Positions 33,940-41,700 of a DNA stretch of 64,000 bases are shown piece after piece; position 1 is the stretch's first letter, and each line of letters starts with the position of its first letter. The DNA is from Chryseobacterium polytrichastri (GTDB lineage: Bacteria > Bacteroidota > Bacteroidia > Flavobacteriales > Weeksellaceae), in NCBI RefSeq assembly GCF_900142445.1, contig NZ_FRAV01000021.1, positions 28,856-92,855 on the forward strand, given 5' to 3'. A model generated the notes under the pieces. The model was not told where the DNA came from. It worked only from the letters and a program-made list of their open reading frames with translations, and made no database searches. The position numbers and the translations under genes are program-made.

Positions 33940-35343
33940 ATGTTAAAAAAATCTTTAGTAATAATGAGTATTTCTGCAGCATTTTTTGCGCAGGCTCAGG
34001 ATATTTCGATCATAAGAAATTCTATTGATGTATATTCTAATTCTCCAATGGTTGGATCTTCCAAGTTTAATGCGATGGGAGGCGCCAATGGAGCTTTAGG
34101 TGGAGATGCCAATTCTTTATTAACAAACCCTGCGGGGTTGGGAGTTGCTATTTCTGGTGGAGTTTCTGGGACGTTGTCAATCATGGGGAATAAAAATACT
34201 TCATCATTGGCAGGTGCTTCTTCTAGTTATAGCAATACAAAAGGAGATCTTGGAAACGTTGGTGGAGTAATGACTTTCCAATTAATGACAAGAAGTGCAT
34301 GGAAGTTTATTAATGTGGGTGTTAATTTTTCAAATCAGTCGCTTGATAACTATGTTGAGAGTCCGGGGAATAGCAATATCATCTATGATTTCCCTAATAG
34401 TACGAACTCATCATCGTATGACAGACATGCTTATAACAGATACGGAAACTTGTCTAAAACGAGTATCGGGGTAGGTGCCAATTATAATCACAGCCTTTAT
34501 ATTGGTGCAGGTTTGAATTTTTTGAATGCATCACTTGATCAGTCGGATACAGCTTCTTTTAGGTCTCTTAATAGTAATTCTACGGAACTTTTTAGTAAGA
34601 ACGGAACACCTTATTATGAAAGATCTAATGGGTTTTCAGCTTCCCTTGGGGTAATTGGAAAATTGGGTCCTAATTTCAGATTAGGGGCATCTGTTGAAAC
34701 ACCAACTTTCTGGAATATAGATAAGAGTTACAATTTCTATAATGATCCTAAATACGGAGATGATGTAGGATTTGAAAGTAATAAATTTACATCACCTCTT
34801 AAGGCAACGGTGAGTGCTGCGTTTGTAGCAACTAAGAATTTCTCAATAGATGTAGATTATACATTGGGTTTAACAAAGCCTAAATATAAAGTCTATACTC
34901 AAACTGAAGTAGACATCAATAATTTCTTTAAGGATAATTCTAAGAATTTATCAGAGCTAAGAGTAGGTGCTGAGTATAGAGTAAAACAAGTGAGATTAAG
35001 AGGTGGATATTCTTATGCTTCAAGTCCGTTTGATGCCTTAACAATTGGTAGATTTACTAATGCAGGTACACAGGAAGAAAAATCATATGATAACCTTATT
35101 CTTAATAACAGAAATGCATTATCATTCGGTATCGGGTATGATTTCAAATCATTCTATATCGATGCTGCTTATCAAAATATAACATCTAAATACAGCAATC
35201 CTTTTATGTTTGGTGTATTGGATAATTCTACTAATTCTGCATATTATTCTGCGAATAGAACCATAACAAGTGATTCTTTCATTGTTTCAGATGTGAAGAA
35301 TATTAGAAATAACTTCTTCCTTACATTTGGATGGAAATTTTAA
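33940..35343 (+). CDS. OmpP1/FadL-family outer-membrane transport protein
   Basis: This 467-residue protein has a signal peptide ending in AQAQ (residues 1-20). The N-terminal 'GSSKFNAMGGANGALGGDANSLLTNPAGLG' region (residues ~40-70) is the family's signature, similar to FadL and TodX-type hydrophobic-compound porins. The rest is made of amphipathic beta-strands, and the protein ends in an aromatic residue (WKF), as expected of an outer-membrane barrel. The likely role is uptake of hydrophobic substrates across the outer membrane. It is preceded by the GGFR lipoprotein gene and followed by a strong terminator. Confidence 0.9.
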   Translation: MLKKSLVIMSISAAFFAQAQDISIIRNSIDVYSNSPMVGSSKFNAMGGANGALGGDANSLLTNPAGLGVAISGGVSGTLSIMGNKNTSSLAGASSSYSNTKGDLGNVGGVMTFQLMTRSAWKFINVGVNFSNQSLDNYVESPGNSNIIYDFPNSTNSSSYDRHAYNRYGNLSKTSIGVGANYNHSLYIGAGLNFLNASLDQSDTASFRSLNSNSTELFSKNGTPYYERSNGFSASLGVIGKLGPNFRLGASVETPTFWNIDKSYNFYNDPKYGDDVGFESNKFTSPLKATVSAAFVATKNFSIDVDYTLGLTKPKYKVYTQTEVDINNFFKDNSKNLSELRVGAEYRVKQVRLRGGYSYASSPFDALTIGRFTNAGTQEEKSYDNLILNNRNALSFGIGYDFKSFYIDAAYQNITSKYSNPFMFGVLDNSTNSAYYSANRTITSDSFIVSDVKNIRNNFFLTFGWKF

Positions 35344-35371
35344 TTTCTCCCAAAGCATGTAATGAGTGATA

Positions 35372-35409
35372 AAAAAATGCTCCGAATCATTTGATTCGGA
35401 GCATTTTTT
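35372..35409 (+). terminator. Rho-independent terminator of the FadL-like gene
   Basis: Perfect 18-bp arms (35372-35389 and 35392-35409) with a TT at the centre and a T-rich 3' end. It starts 29 bp after the stop codon. Confidence 0.9.
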
Positions 35410-35478
35410 ATTTTTAAGGTGAAAATTTATATCCTAAAATTAATATTAGAATATCATTTAATAATGAGGGTTATATAT

Positions 35479-35706
35479 TAAACTTGTTTAAACTTTCTAT
35501 TTTAACCACAAAAGAGACAAAAGATTGATATATTATTTATTGAAGTTCATCATGAAATGCAAACAAGAACTCATAAGTTTAAAAAAATCTTTGATTTTTA
35601 TTCTTTTGAAAGCTTTGTTTTCAAAAGAGCTAAACTTTAAATAATTCAATAATAGCTTTTGTACCTTTTGCGGTTTAATTTTTTATTAGTTTAAACAGGC
35701 TTATTA
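35479..35706. repeat. dispersed MITE-like repeat, copy 2
   Basis: This ~228-bp copy aligns by eye with 11665-11915 and starts and ends at the same sequence (TAAACTTGTTTAAACTT and AGTTTAAACAGGCTTATTA). It lacks ~20 bp present near the right end of copy 1. Confidence 0.75.
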
Positions 35707-35732
35707 ATTAAAATTGATTAAAAAGAATCGTT

Positions 35733-36461
35733 TTAATGATGATGCCCCACATGGTCATGATTATGGAAAAGATGCATAATTAAGGCTAAAGAAACCCCTA
35801 AAATCACAAGTCCAATTTTTACCCAGTCAATATTGTGGTTCTTATTACTTTCAAAAATAATAACGGAAGAAATGTGTAAGAAGATGCCTCCTACAATTGC
35901 TAAGAAATAAGGTTGTAAATCCGGATTAAAATAATTACCCAATAACATTCCGAAAGGGGAGGCTAGCGCAAATAATGCTACAATGAGTATTGAGGGATAA
36001 GATGAACTTTTAGATCCTTCTTTTCTGTTAAATAAAAATGCTCCCAAAATAAATGAGATCGGAAGGTTATGAAATAAAATTCCCAACAGATAAGGAGAAA
36101 GTGAATTTTCTTCATTGGCTAAAGGAATTCCTTCAATAAACGCATGAACAAAAAGCCCAACCATTAAAGCTACAGGAAGAATATTATGCTCACTGTGGTG
36201 GTGAACGTGCCCGTGTTCAAAACCTTTCGTTAAAGCTTCCAGTATCATTTGTAAAAGGACTCCGGCAATAACGAATATTCCTAAATTGCTACTTCCTTCA
36301 ACAGCGTACACTTGAGGAAACACTTCATTTAAACAAATCGTGATCAGGAAACCTGCGCTTAAAACCAATAAATTTTTTGCTAATTTTTCTTTTTTGCCAA
36401 AATGCTTTCCAAGAAAAACCCCTGCAATTACACTTAAAATCAGTAAAATAACGGTTATCAT
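35733..36461 (-). CDS. ZIP-family metal transporter
   Basis: This 242-residue protein has about eight transmembrane helices. The metal-site signature is visible as 'HAFIEGIPLA' (helix 4) and 'HNLPISFILGAFLF' (helix 5). Histidine-rich tracts occur in the central loop ('HGHVHHHSEH') and at the C-terminus ('HNHDHVGHHH'), as in zinc transporters. ZIP proteins import Zn2+ or related divalent metals. The start overlaps the end of the methyltransferase gene by 4 bp, so they are co-transcribed. Confidence 0.92.
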   Translation of the reverse strand: MITVILLILSVIAGVFLGKHFGKKEKLAKNLLVLSAGFLITICLNEVFPQVYAVEGSSNLGIFVIAGVLLQMILEALTKGFEHGHVHHHSEHNILPVALMVGLFVHAFIEGIPLANEENSLSPYLLGILFHNLPISFILGAFLFNRKEGSKSSSYPSILIVALFALASPFGMLLGNYFNPDLQPYFLAIVGGIFLHISSVIIFESNKNHNIDWVKIGLVILGVSLALIMHLFHNHDHVGHHH

Positions 36462-37186
36462 GCTTTTTTCTTAAATAAATTGATGCAACGAGTAGATACT
36501 TCTTTGTTAAAATCGTTCAATTGATAATCTCCCCAGATTTTAACTCTTTCAAAACCGCATTCTGTTGCGTAAGAATTAATAGCGTCAAGGGTGTGGAGTT
36601 TTACTTTTTCGAAGAAATGAAAAGATTTTCCGTCTGCCTCAAACTGAATATCTTTAACGATATGTCTTCCTTCAATTTTTTTGCAAATCTTAAAATCAAT
36701 CTCACCACGGGTAATGATAGATTCCGGAACGATGTTTTTTCTTACATATTCTTCATTCAGATAATCCAGCACAAAATATCCTCCAGGTTTTAAAACATTA
36801 TAAACAGATTGGAATACATTTTTGTCATCTTTTTCATTATCAAAATATCCAAAACTCGTAAATAAATTGAAAACTGCGTCCATAGGATCTGCATCGATAG
36901 GATTTCTCATATCGTGGACATCAAAAAGTAAGGTCTGATTTTCAAATTGTTTATCAAATTCTATACTCTGTCTGGAAAGGTCAAGACCCAACACATCATA
37001 GCCTAATTTATTAAGGAAAACCGAGTGTCTTCCCTTTCCACAAGCGAGATCTATGATCTTTGAAGAAGGGGGTAACTGAAGCTCCGCAGTAAGCTTTGTT
37101 ATAAAGTTTTCTGCCTCAGTATAATCTCTATTACTGTAAAGCAAATGATAATAAGGTGTATCAAACCAAGATTCAAACCATTCCAT
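36458..37186 (-). CDS. class I SAM-dependent methyltransferase
   Basis: This 242-residue protein has the methyltransferase fold: motif I 'KIIDLACGKGRHSVFL' near residue 40, an acidic end of beta-2 in 'DVLGLDLS', and 'MDAVFNLFTSFGYFD' followed by 'LKPGGYFVLDYLN'. The last part contains a beta-rich C-terminal insertion. The substrate is unknown. It is the first gene of a two-gene unit with the ZIP transporter. It diverges from the rRNA methyltransferase-like gene at 37323. Confidence 0.9.
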   Translation of the reverse strand: MEWFESWFDTPYYHLLYSNRDYTEAENFITKLTAELQLPPSSKIIDLACGKGRHSVFLNKLGYDVLGLDLSRQSIEFDKQFENQTLLFDVHDMRNPIDADPMDAVFNLFTSFGYFDNEKDDKNVFQSVYNVLKPGGYFVLDYLNEEYVRKNIVPESIITRGEIDFKICKKIEGRHIVKDIQFEADGKSFHFFEKVKLHTLDAINSYATECGFERVKIWGDYQLNDFNKEVSTRCINLFKKKA

Positions 37187-37322
37187 AATGCAAAAATAAC
37201 TAAATTTGTGGTCTTAAAAGAAATGTATTTAAAAACTGAAGGATTGAAAATTTCAATAAACAGTAAAATTGAAGGTTTAATCTTTTCGTTTTTAAATCAT
37301 TAAATCTTTTAATGATAAAATT

Positions 37323-38486
37323 ATGGATATAGAAAATCTAAAGATTCAGATCAAGACATTCTTCGGTCTGGAGCCGATCTTGGCGGAAGAGATCAAAAAA
37401 TTAGGTGGGCGTAATGTCGAAATTAAAAATCGTGCAGTAAATTGTGAAGGAGATTTAGGTTTCCTTTATAAAATTAATTATTCTTCGAGAACAGCTTTAA
37501 AAATTTTAGTTCCTATTTTGGAATTCAAAGCTTTTAATCAGCATCAGTTTTACGATAAATTGTTTAAAGTGGATTGGGAGCAGTTCATGGATGTAGATCA
37601 GTCTTTTGCGATTGATTCAACGGTGAATTCTGATACCTTTAAACATTCACAGTTTGTAACCTTGAAAATGAAAGACGCTATCGTTGATTATTTTCAGGAG
37701 AAAGTAAAAAAGCGTCCGAATGTAGAAGCAAAAAGTCCGGAAATTAAATTTCACCTTCATATCGATAGAGAGTTGGTGACCATTTCATTGGATTCTTCGG
37801 GAGATGCTTTATTTAAAAGAGGATACAGAAAAGAGCAAGGTGAAGCTCCGATCAATGAAGTATTGGCGAGCGGAATGTTGCAGTTAGCTGGTTGGGACGG
37901 AAAAGGAAACTTCCTAGACCCAATGTGTGGTTCAGGAACGCTTTTAATAGAAGCAGCAATGATTGCACTAGATCTTCCTGCGCAGATCTTTAGAAAAAGG
38001 TTTGCTTTCCAGAACTGGCAAAATTATGATTCTGAATTATTTACCAGAATTAAAGAAGTAAGAATTGGCAGAATTAAAGAATTTACAGGTAAAATTGTAG
38101 GTTACGATATTGATGGAAGAATGCTGAATGCTGCAATAACCAATATTGAAGCTGCAGAAATGGAAGATATCATTGAAGTGAAAAGACGGGATTTCTTTGA
38201 ATCTAAAAAAGAACTTTTCCCATTATTGATGGTATTTAATCCACCTTATGATGAGAGAATTTCTATTAATGATGATGATTTCTATAAGAAAATAGGAGAT
38301 ACCTTCAAAACGCATTATCCTAATACATTGGCTTGGTTGATTTCTTCGGATTTAGAAGCGGTGAAGAAAATTGGTCTTCGTCCTTCAAGAAAGATCAAAC
38401 TTTTCAACGGAAAACTGGAAACCAGATTTTTACAATACGAAATGTACGAGGGAACGAAAAAAGTTCATAAACTCGAGAATAAATAA
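37323..38486 (+). CDS. THUMP-domain RNA methyltransferase (RlmL N-terminal type)
   Basis: This 387-residue protein begins with an N-terminal ferredoxin-like and THUMP region (~1-150, 'FFGLEPILAEEIKKLGGRNVE'). A Rossmann methyltransferase follows with motif I 'NFLDPMCGSGTLLIEAAMI' and the catalytic NPPY in 'LLMVFNPPYDERI'. This matches the family of E. coli RlmL (N-terminal half of RlmKL) and YpsC, which make N2-methylguanosine in 23S rRNA. It lacks the RlmK half. It is transcribed alone and ends at a shared bidirectional terminator. Confidence 0.93.
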   Translation: MDIENLKIQIKTFFGLEPILAEEIKKLGGRNVEIKNRAVNCEGDLGFLYKINYSSRTALKILVPILEFKAFNQHQFYDKLFKVDWEQFMDVDQSFAIDSTVNSDTFKHSQFVTLKMKDAIVDYFQEKVKKRPNVEAKSPEIKFHLHIDRELVTISLDSSGDALFKRGYRKEQGEAPINEVLASGMLQLAGWDGKGNFLDPMCGSGTLLIEAAMIALDLPAQIFRKRFAFQNWQNYDSELFTRIKEVRIGRIKEFTGKIVGYDIDGRMLNAAITNIEAAEMEDIIEVKRRDFFESKKELFPLLMVFNPPYDERISINDDDFYKKIGDTFKTHYPNTLAWLISSDLEAVKKIGLRPSRKIKLFNGKLETRFLQYEMYEGTKKVHKLENK

Positions 38487-38500
38487 TTACTATTTAAATG

Positions 38501-38530
38501 AAACCTTCCATAATTGGAAGGTTTTATTTT
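38501..38530. terminator. Bidirectional terminator between the RNA methyltransferase and XRE genes
   Basis: Perfect 10-bp arms (38501-38510 and 38515-38524) with a TAAT loop, followed by TTTATTTT on the plus strand. It abuts the stop of the convergent XRE gene. Confidence 0.8.
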
Positions 38531-38892
38531 CGTTCCAACTGTACAATTTTATCTTTTAGCTGCTGAATTTCTTGTTTTAGTAGATCAATATATTCCTGTT
38601 GATTTTCAAGTAGAAATTCTGGGACATTACAATAGACATTATTACTGCCTACGTAGCTTCCTGTAATATTTTCAAAATTTTGGCTTATTGAATTTTCCTT
38701 ATCTTTCTCTTTAATTTCATCTACTTCAACATCTAGTAATTTAGCAATACGTTCCCATTCTTCATCACGTATTTCTACTTCTCCTTTTTCTTTACGTAAA
38801 TAATGTGTCTGGCTTATATTCAAATGTTCAGCTATATCTTGCTGAGAGAATTTTTTATCTTTTCTTGCTCGTATTAATTTGGTCTTTACCAT
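38524..38892 (-). CDS. XRE-family transcriptional regulator
   Basis: The frame extends to 38955, but the ATG at 38892 (MVKTKLIRARKDKKFSQ) gives a normal XRE start and 122 residues. The helix-turn-helix covers ~residues 1-60 ('FSQQDIAEHLNISQTHYLRKEKGEV'). A C-terminal coiled coil ('EYIDLLKQEIQQLKDKIVQL') probably mediates dimerisation. It is divergent from a three-gene lipoprotein operon. A perfect 12-bp palindrome overlaps its own -7 box, which suggests autoregulation. It may also control the divergent operon. Confidence 0.88.
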   Translation of the reverse strand: MVKTKLIRARKDKKFSQQDIAEHLNISQTHYLRKEKGEVEIRDEEWERIAKLLDVEVDEIKEKDKENSISQNFENITGSYVGSNNVYCNVPEFLLENQQEYIDLLKQEIQQLKDKIVQLERK

Positions 38893-38918
38893 AGTAATAT
38901 TTTTAGACAAAAAAAAAA

Positions 38919-38935
38919 CAAAATTATTCGAATAA
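38919..38935 (-). promoter_or_regulatory. XRE promoter -7 box with overlapping palindrome
   Basis: On the minus strand TAATTTTG (38919-38926) matches TAnnTTTG. The perfect palindrome TTATTCGAATAA (38924-38935) overlaps it and is a plausible operator for the XRE regulator. Confidence 0.5.
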
Positions 38936-39032
38936 AATGACCTTATATTTTTCATTTTATTATTTTAGATTTGTTACAGGTCACTTTAATGTGATTAAAA
39001 ATAGTATATTTAACAACTTAAAACTCAAATCT

Positions 39033-40364
39033 ATGAAAAAAAACTTTATTATTAGGCTACTCCTGTTAGTAGCCGTATCTGTATTTTTGTACTCCTGTGT
39101 CCATGATGAGATTGCATCATCTACAGATCCAGCTTCTAAAGAATACACCAACAAAAGCCTTTGGAAAGAAGATGAAAAATACATTAAAAATGTAATGAAG
39201 GTGTATTATGAGCATGAAGTAGATATCAAAAAAATAAGCGGAACACCGTATTGGGATTATGCCTCTACTATGGAAACTTATGATGAAAGTTTTCTGATGG
39301 TTCCCATTGTGGATCAAGGAAAAGTAGTTTCTATATTACAGGTTCCGAGAGATGGAATCACAATTCATTTTTATTATACGAATTTCAGAAATCAAATTGA
39401 TTTTTTCCAGAAGCTTGTTTTTTCAGAATATAAGAAAGCATTGCCTTCTGAGACAAGCTCACCTACATCTAAACTTACTCTTTGTACTAGGCAATCAATA
39501 TCCGTATGGTTGCCGAATGATGAAAGTAATCCTGAGGCCGGGGGACATTGGCAAACAAGTACTATTATAAAATGTGTGCAGCATATGGATCAATGTGTTG
39601 GTGTTGTCAATGCAAATGGAGTATGCGAAGGCGGTGGTGGCAGTGGTGGCTATCCTTATCCCGGAGGTGATGATCCTCAAGATCCAGAAAAAGACCCTTG
39701 TAAAAAAGCGAAAAGCACCTATAATAGTACTGCTGTAAAATCTAGATATGATGTTCTAAAAACAAAAGTAGGAGATCTAAAAGAAACAGGATACGGGTTT
39801 ACTACTATTACCGGACCAAAGGGTCTGCCTACGACCCAGACAAACCCACTGAATCCCGATGCTACAAATCCTGATAAAATGAAGGTCGGAATTTACCCAA
39901 CAACCTTTGGTTATAGCCACACCCATATTAATAAAAGCAATGGTAATGTGTCTGTGAAGATATTTTCACCAGCTGACATCAATACATTCTTAATTATTCT
40001 GCATAATGCTATTGCTAATAATACTCCTCTCGACACGGTGTTTGGGGGTATGGTAGCGTCTGATCCGGATACTGTATATAACACATATCAAATTCAATAT
40101 ACCGGAAATGGTACAAATTTACCATCTGAATTTACAAAAGAGCAATTGGATGTATTAAGAAATTGGTATGCTAAAAATGCTCAAGAGATTCAGACTGAAA
40201 CAGGAGAGTTATCACATACAGATATGCAGAAACTTTTCAATGAGACATTAAAAAAAATGAATTTGAGCGATATTGTTTTATTTAAAATAGAAGGAAATTC
40301 TAATACAGTTAAAAAAGTTGATTACAATGGATACGGAAGTCCTTCAGAAAATAATTGTTCTTAA
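39033..40364 (+). CDS. lipoprotein with a possible JAMM-like metallopeptidase motif
   Basis: The frame opens at 38937, but the ATG at 39033 gives a lipoprotein signal with lipobox LYSC and 443 residues. The N-terminal ~200 residues are unrecognised. A Gly-rich linker ('GGGGSGGYPYPGGDDP') follows near 200. The C-terminal domain contains 'FGYSHTHINKSNG' with H296-T-H298 and then S312-P-A-D315. An HxH followed by SxxD is the order of JAMM/JAB zinc peptidases, although the spacing (13 residues) is longer than the classical seven. An upstream glutamate could be in 'LKETGYGF'. It is the first gene of a lipoprotein operon divergent from the XRE regulator. Confidence 0.75.
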   Translation: MKKNFIIRLLLLVAVSVFLYSCVHDEIASSTDPASKEYTNKSLWKEDEKYIKNVMKVYYEHEVDIKKISGTPYWDYASTMETYDESFLMVPIVDQGKVVSILQVPRDGITIHFYYTNFRNQIDFFQKLVFSEYKKALPSETSSPTSKLTLCTRQSISVWLPNDESNPEAGGHWQTSTIIKCVQHMDQCVGVVNANGVCEGGGGSGGYPYPGGDDPQDPEKDPCKKAKSTYNSTAVKSRYDVLKTKVGDLKETGYGFTTITGPKGLPTTQTNPLNPDATNPDKMKVGIYPTTFGYSHTHINKSNGNVSVKIFSPADINTFLIILHNAIANNTPLDTVFGGMVASDPDTVYNTYQIQYTGNGTNLPSEFTKEQLDVLRNWYAKNAQEIQTETGELSHTDMQKLFNETLKKMNLSDIVLFKIEGNSNTVKKVDYNGYGSPSENNCS

Positions 40365-40389
40365 ATTTTTTAATCTTAAATTTATTATT

Positions 40390-40926
40390 ATGAAAAACTT
40401 ATTAATTATATTTAGTTTAATATTCATCGGCTGTAAAGCACAACAACAAATTATTCCATTAGAAACAAAAGGTTGGCCAGCAGAAGGAAGTTATCGAAAA
40501 GATTTAAATAACGATCTTGATCCTTATGTTGGAACTTGGAAAGGAACTTTTGAAGGGAAAACTTTTATGATTACGTTTACTAAAATAAAAGATTATGACA
40601 CTCTTGGGAAATATTATAAAGATAGAATTAAGGGTAGATATAAAATGCTAGATACAAGTGGAAATCAATTATACTCAACTTATAATTTGCCTGAAGAAAA
40701 AGCAAAAGTAAGTAGTTTAGGATTTGTAAACAGTACGAAAGCTAAATTGAGATTCTATTTTTCTGATCTATGTATAGGCGGGCAAATAGTTCTTAACTTT
40801 GATAATCCTCAGAAAACCCAAATGCATTATATTTATTACACTGAACAGGAAATGATAGTAGATGACATCGGTTGCGCTCCTTACAATGAAATGCCAAGAG
40901 GGGAGTTTACATTGACTAAGCAGTAA
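40390..40926 (+). CDS. small lipoprotein resembling DUF6705
   Basis: The longest frame starts at 40318 inside the previous gene, but the ATG at 40390 gives a lipoprotein signal with lipobox FIGC and 178 residues. The mature protein begins 'KAQQQIIPLE' and has 'KDLNNDLDPYVGTWKGTFEGK', a pattern I associate with the DUF6705 lipoproteins of Chryseobacterium. It ends 'GCAPYNEMPRGEFTLTKQ'; that tail is found again as a decayed copy at 41467-41559. It lies 25 bp after the JAMM-like lipoprotein gene and 24 bp before another lipoprotein gene. The function is unknown; an immunity or envelope role is possible. Confidence 0.75.
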   Translation: MKNLLIIFSLIFIGCKAQQQIIPLETKGWPAEGSYRKDLNNDLDPYVGTWKGTFEGKTFMITFTKIKDYDTLGKYYKDRIKGRYKMLDTSGNQLYSTYNLPEEKAKVSSLGFVNSTKAKLRFYFSDLCIGGQIVLNFDNPQKTQMHYIYYTEQEMIVDDIGCAPYNEMPRGEFTLTKQ

Positions 40927-40950
40927 AAACATTTTAGCCATAATTTTTAA

Positions 40951-41454
40951 ATGAAAGTACGGATTCTACTTTTAGCATTAATGTTTTTTTGGGGCTGTAA
41001 TTCTCAAAAACAAATTGCGGAATCAAATTTTTATCAAGAAGATAAAAATCTAAATCTTTATGCCTTTGTCGGAAAGAAAATTTCCGTAGAAGAAATTTTA
41101 AACAATAAACAAAAAATTAAAGACCCAAACTCTAATGATTCAATTATTATAATAAATATGGATGAAGTGTTTATATGTAAATATCAGATTCTACAAAATG
41201 TATTTAATAAAATAAGCAAAGATGCCATTGAGTTTGAAGCCTATGATCATTATGGAAGTCCTGATTTTAAAAATTATGAATATGTCCTGCTTTACTTGTC
41301 AAAGGATACTGCTGGAAAATTCACTCATATGAAATATCAATTCGACGCTTTAAAAGCTACTAATAAAGGCTTTAAAGGAATAAATGGGAAAAGTATAAGA
41401 AAGTTATTTTTAAATAAAAAGAATACTACATTAAAAGAAAGGATTAGTTTTTAA
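40951..41454 (+). CDS. uncharacterised lipoprotein
   Basis: This 167-residue protein has a signal with lipobox FWGC (Cys16). The rest is a charged alpha/beta-looking protein ('FVGKKISVEEILNNKQKI', 'DEVFICKYQILQNVFNKI', 'KDAIEFEAYDHYGSPDF') that I do not recognise. It is the third gene of the lipoprotein operon. Ten or so bases past its stop begins a decayed copy of the preceding gene's tail, then a terminator. Function unknown. Confidence 0.7.
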   Translation: MKVRILLLALMFFWGCNSQKQIAESNFYQEDKNLNLYAFVGKKISVEEILNNKQKIKDPNSNDSIIIINMDEVFICKYQILQNVFNKISKDAIEFEAYDHYGSPDFKNYEYVLLYLSKDTAGKFTHMKYQFDALKATNKGFKGINGKSIRKLFLNKKNTTLKERISF

Positions 41455-41466
41455 ATACATTTAAAA

Positions 41467-41559
41467 TATCTTATACAACAACCTTTGATAACAGATGATT
41501 CAGGATGCGCTCCTTACAATGAAATGCCAAGGGGTGAGTTTACATTAACTAAGCAGTAA
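41467..41559 (+). pseudogene. Decayed C-terminal tail of a second DUF6705-like lipoprotein gene
   Basis: In frame this stretch encodes 'DDSGCAPYNEMPRGEFTLTKQ' and a stop, against 'DDIGCAPYNEMPRGEFTLTKQ' in the intact gene. Over the last 66 bases I count 58 matches with 40861-40926. The part before 41494 is more diverged, and no start codon or signal peptide is present. It is a remnant, not a gene. Confidence 0.8.
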
Positions 41560-41580
41560 AACATACCTTTTGTTTAATAC

Positions 41581-41612
41581 AACCAGAATAGTAATATTCT
41601 GGTTTTCTATTT
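41581..41612 (+). terminator. Rho-independent terminator of the lipoprotein operon
   Basis: AACCAGAATA (41581-41590) and TATTCTGGTT (41595-41604) form a 10-bp stem with a GTAA loop and a downstream T-rich tract. Confidence 0.8.
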
Positions 41613-41700
41613 AATATATTCAATTGTTTTCCGTTCTATAATTTATTACAAAGAGTTTGCGAGTTCCTTCATGAATAATTAATTTTGAAAAATTTTCAAT

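Larger units (their letters stand above)
35344..35732. other. 389-bp non-coding region with a terminator and dispersed repeat copy 2
   Basis: No gene is supported between the two convergent genes. It holds the terminator at 35372-35409 and repeat copy 2 at 35479-35706; the rest is AT-rich. Confidence 0.7.

Noticed and set aside
38893..39032. Overlapping long starts of the XRE and JAMM-like lipoprotein frames
   Set aside because: Both extensions run into each other's upstream region. The internal ATGs give a normal XRE N-terminus and a proper lipoprotein signal.
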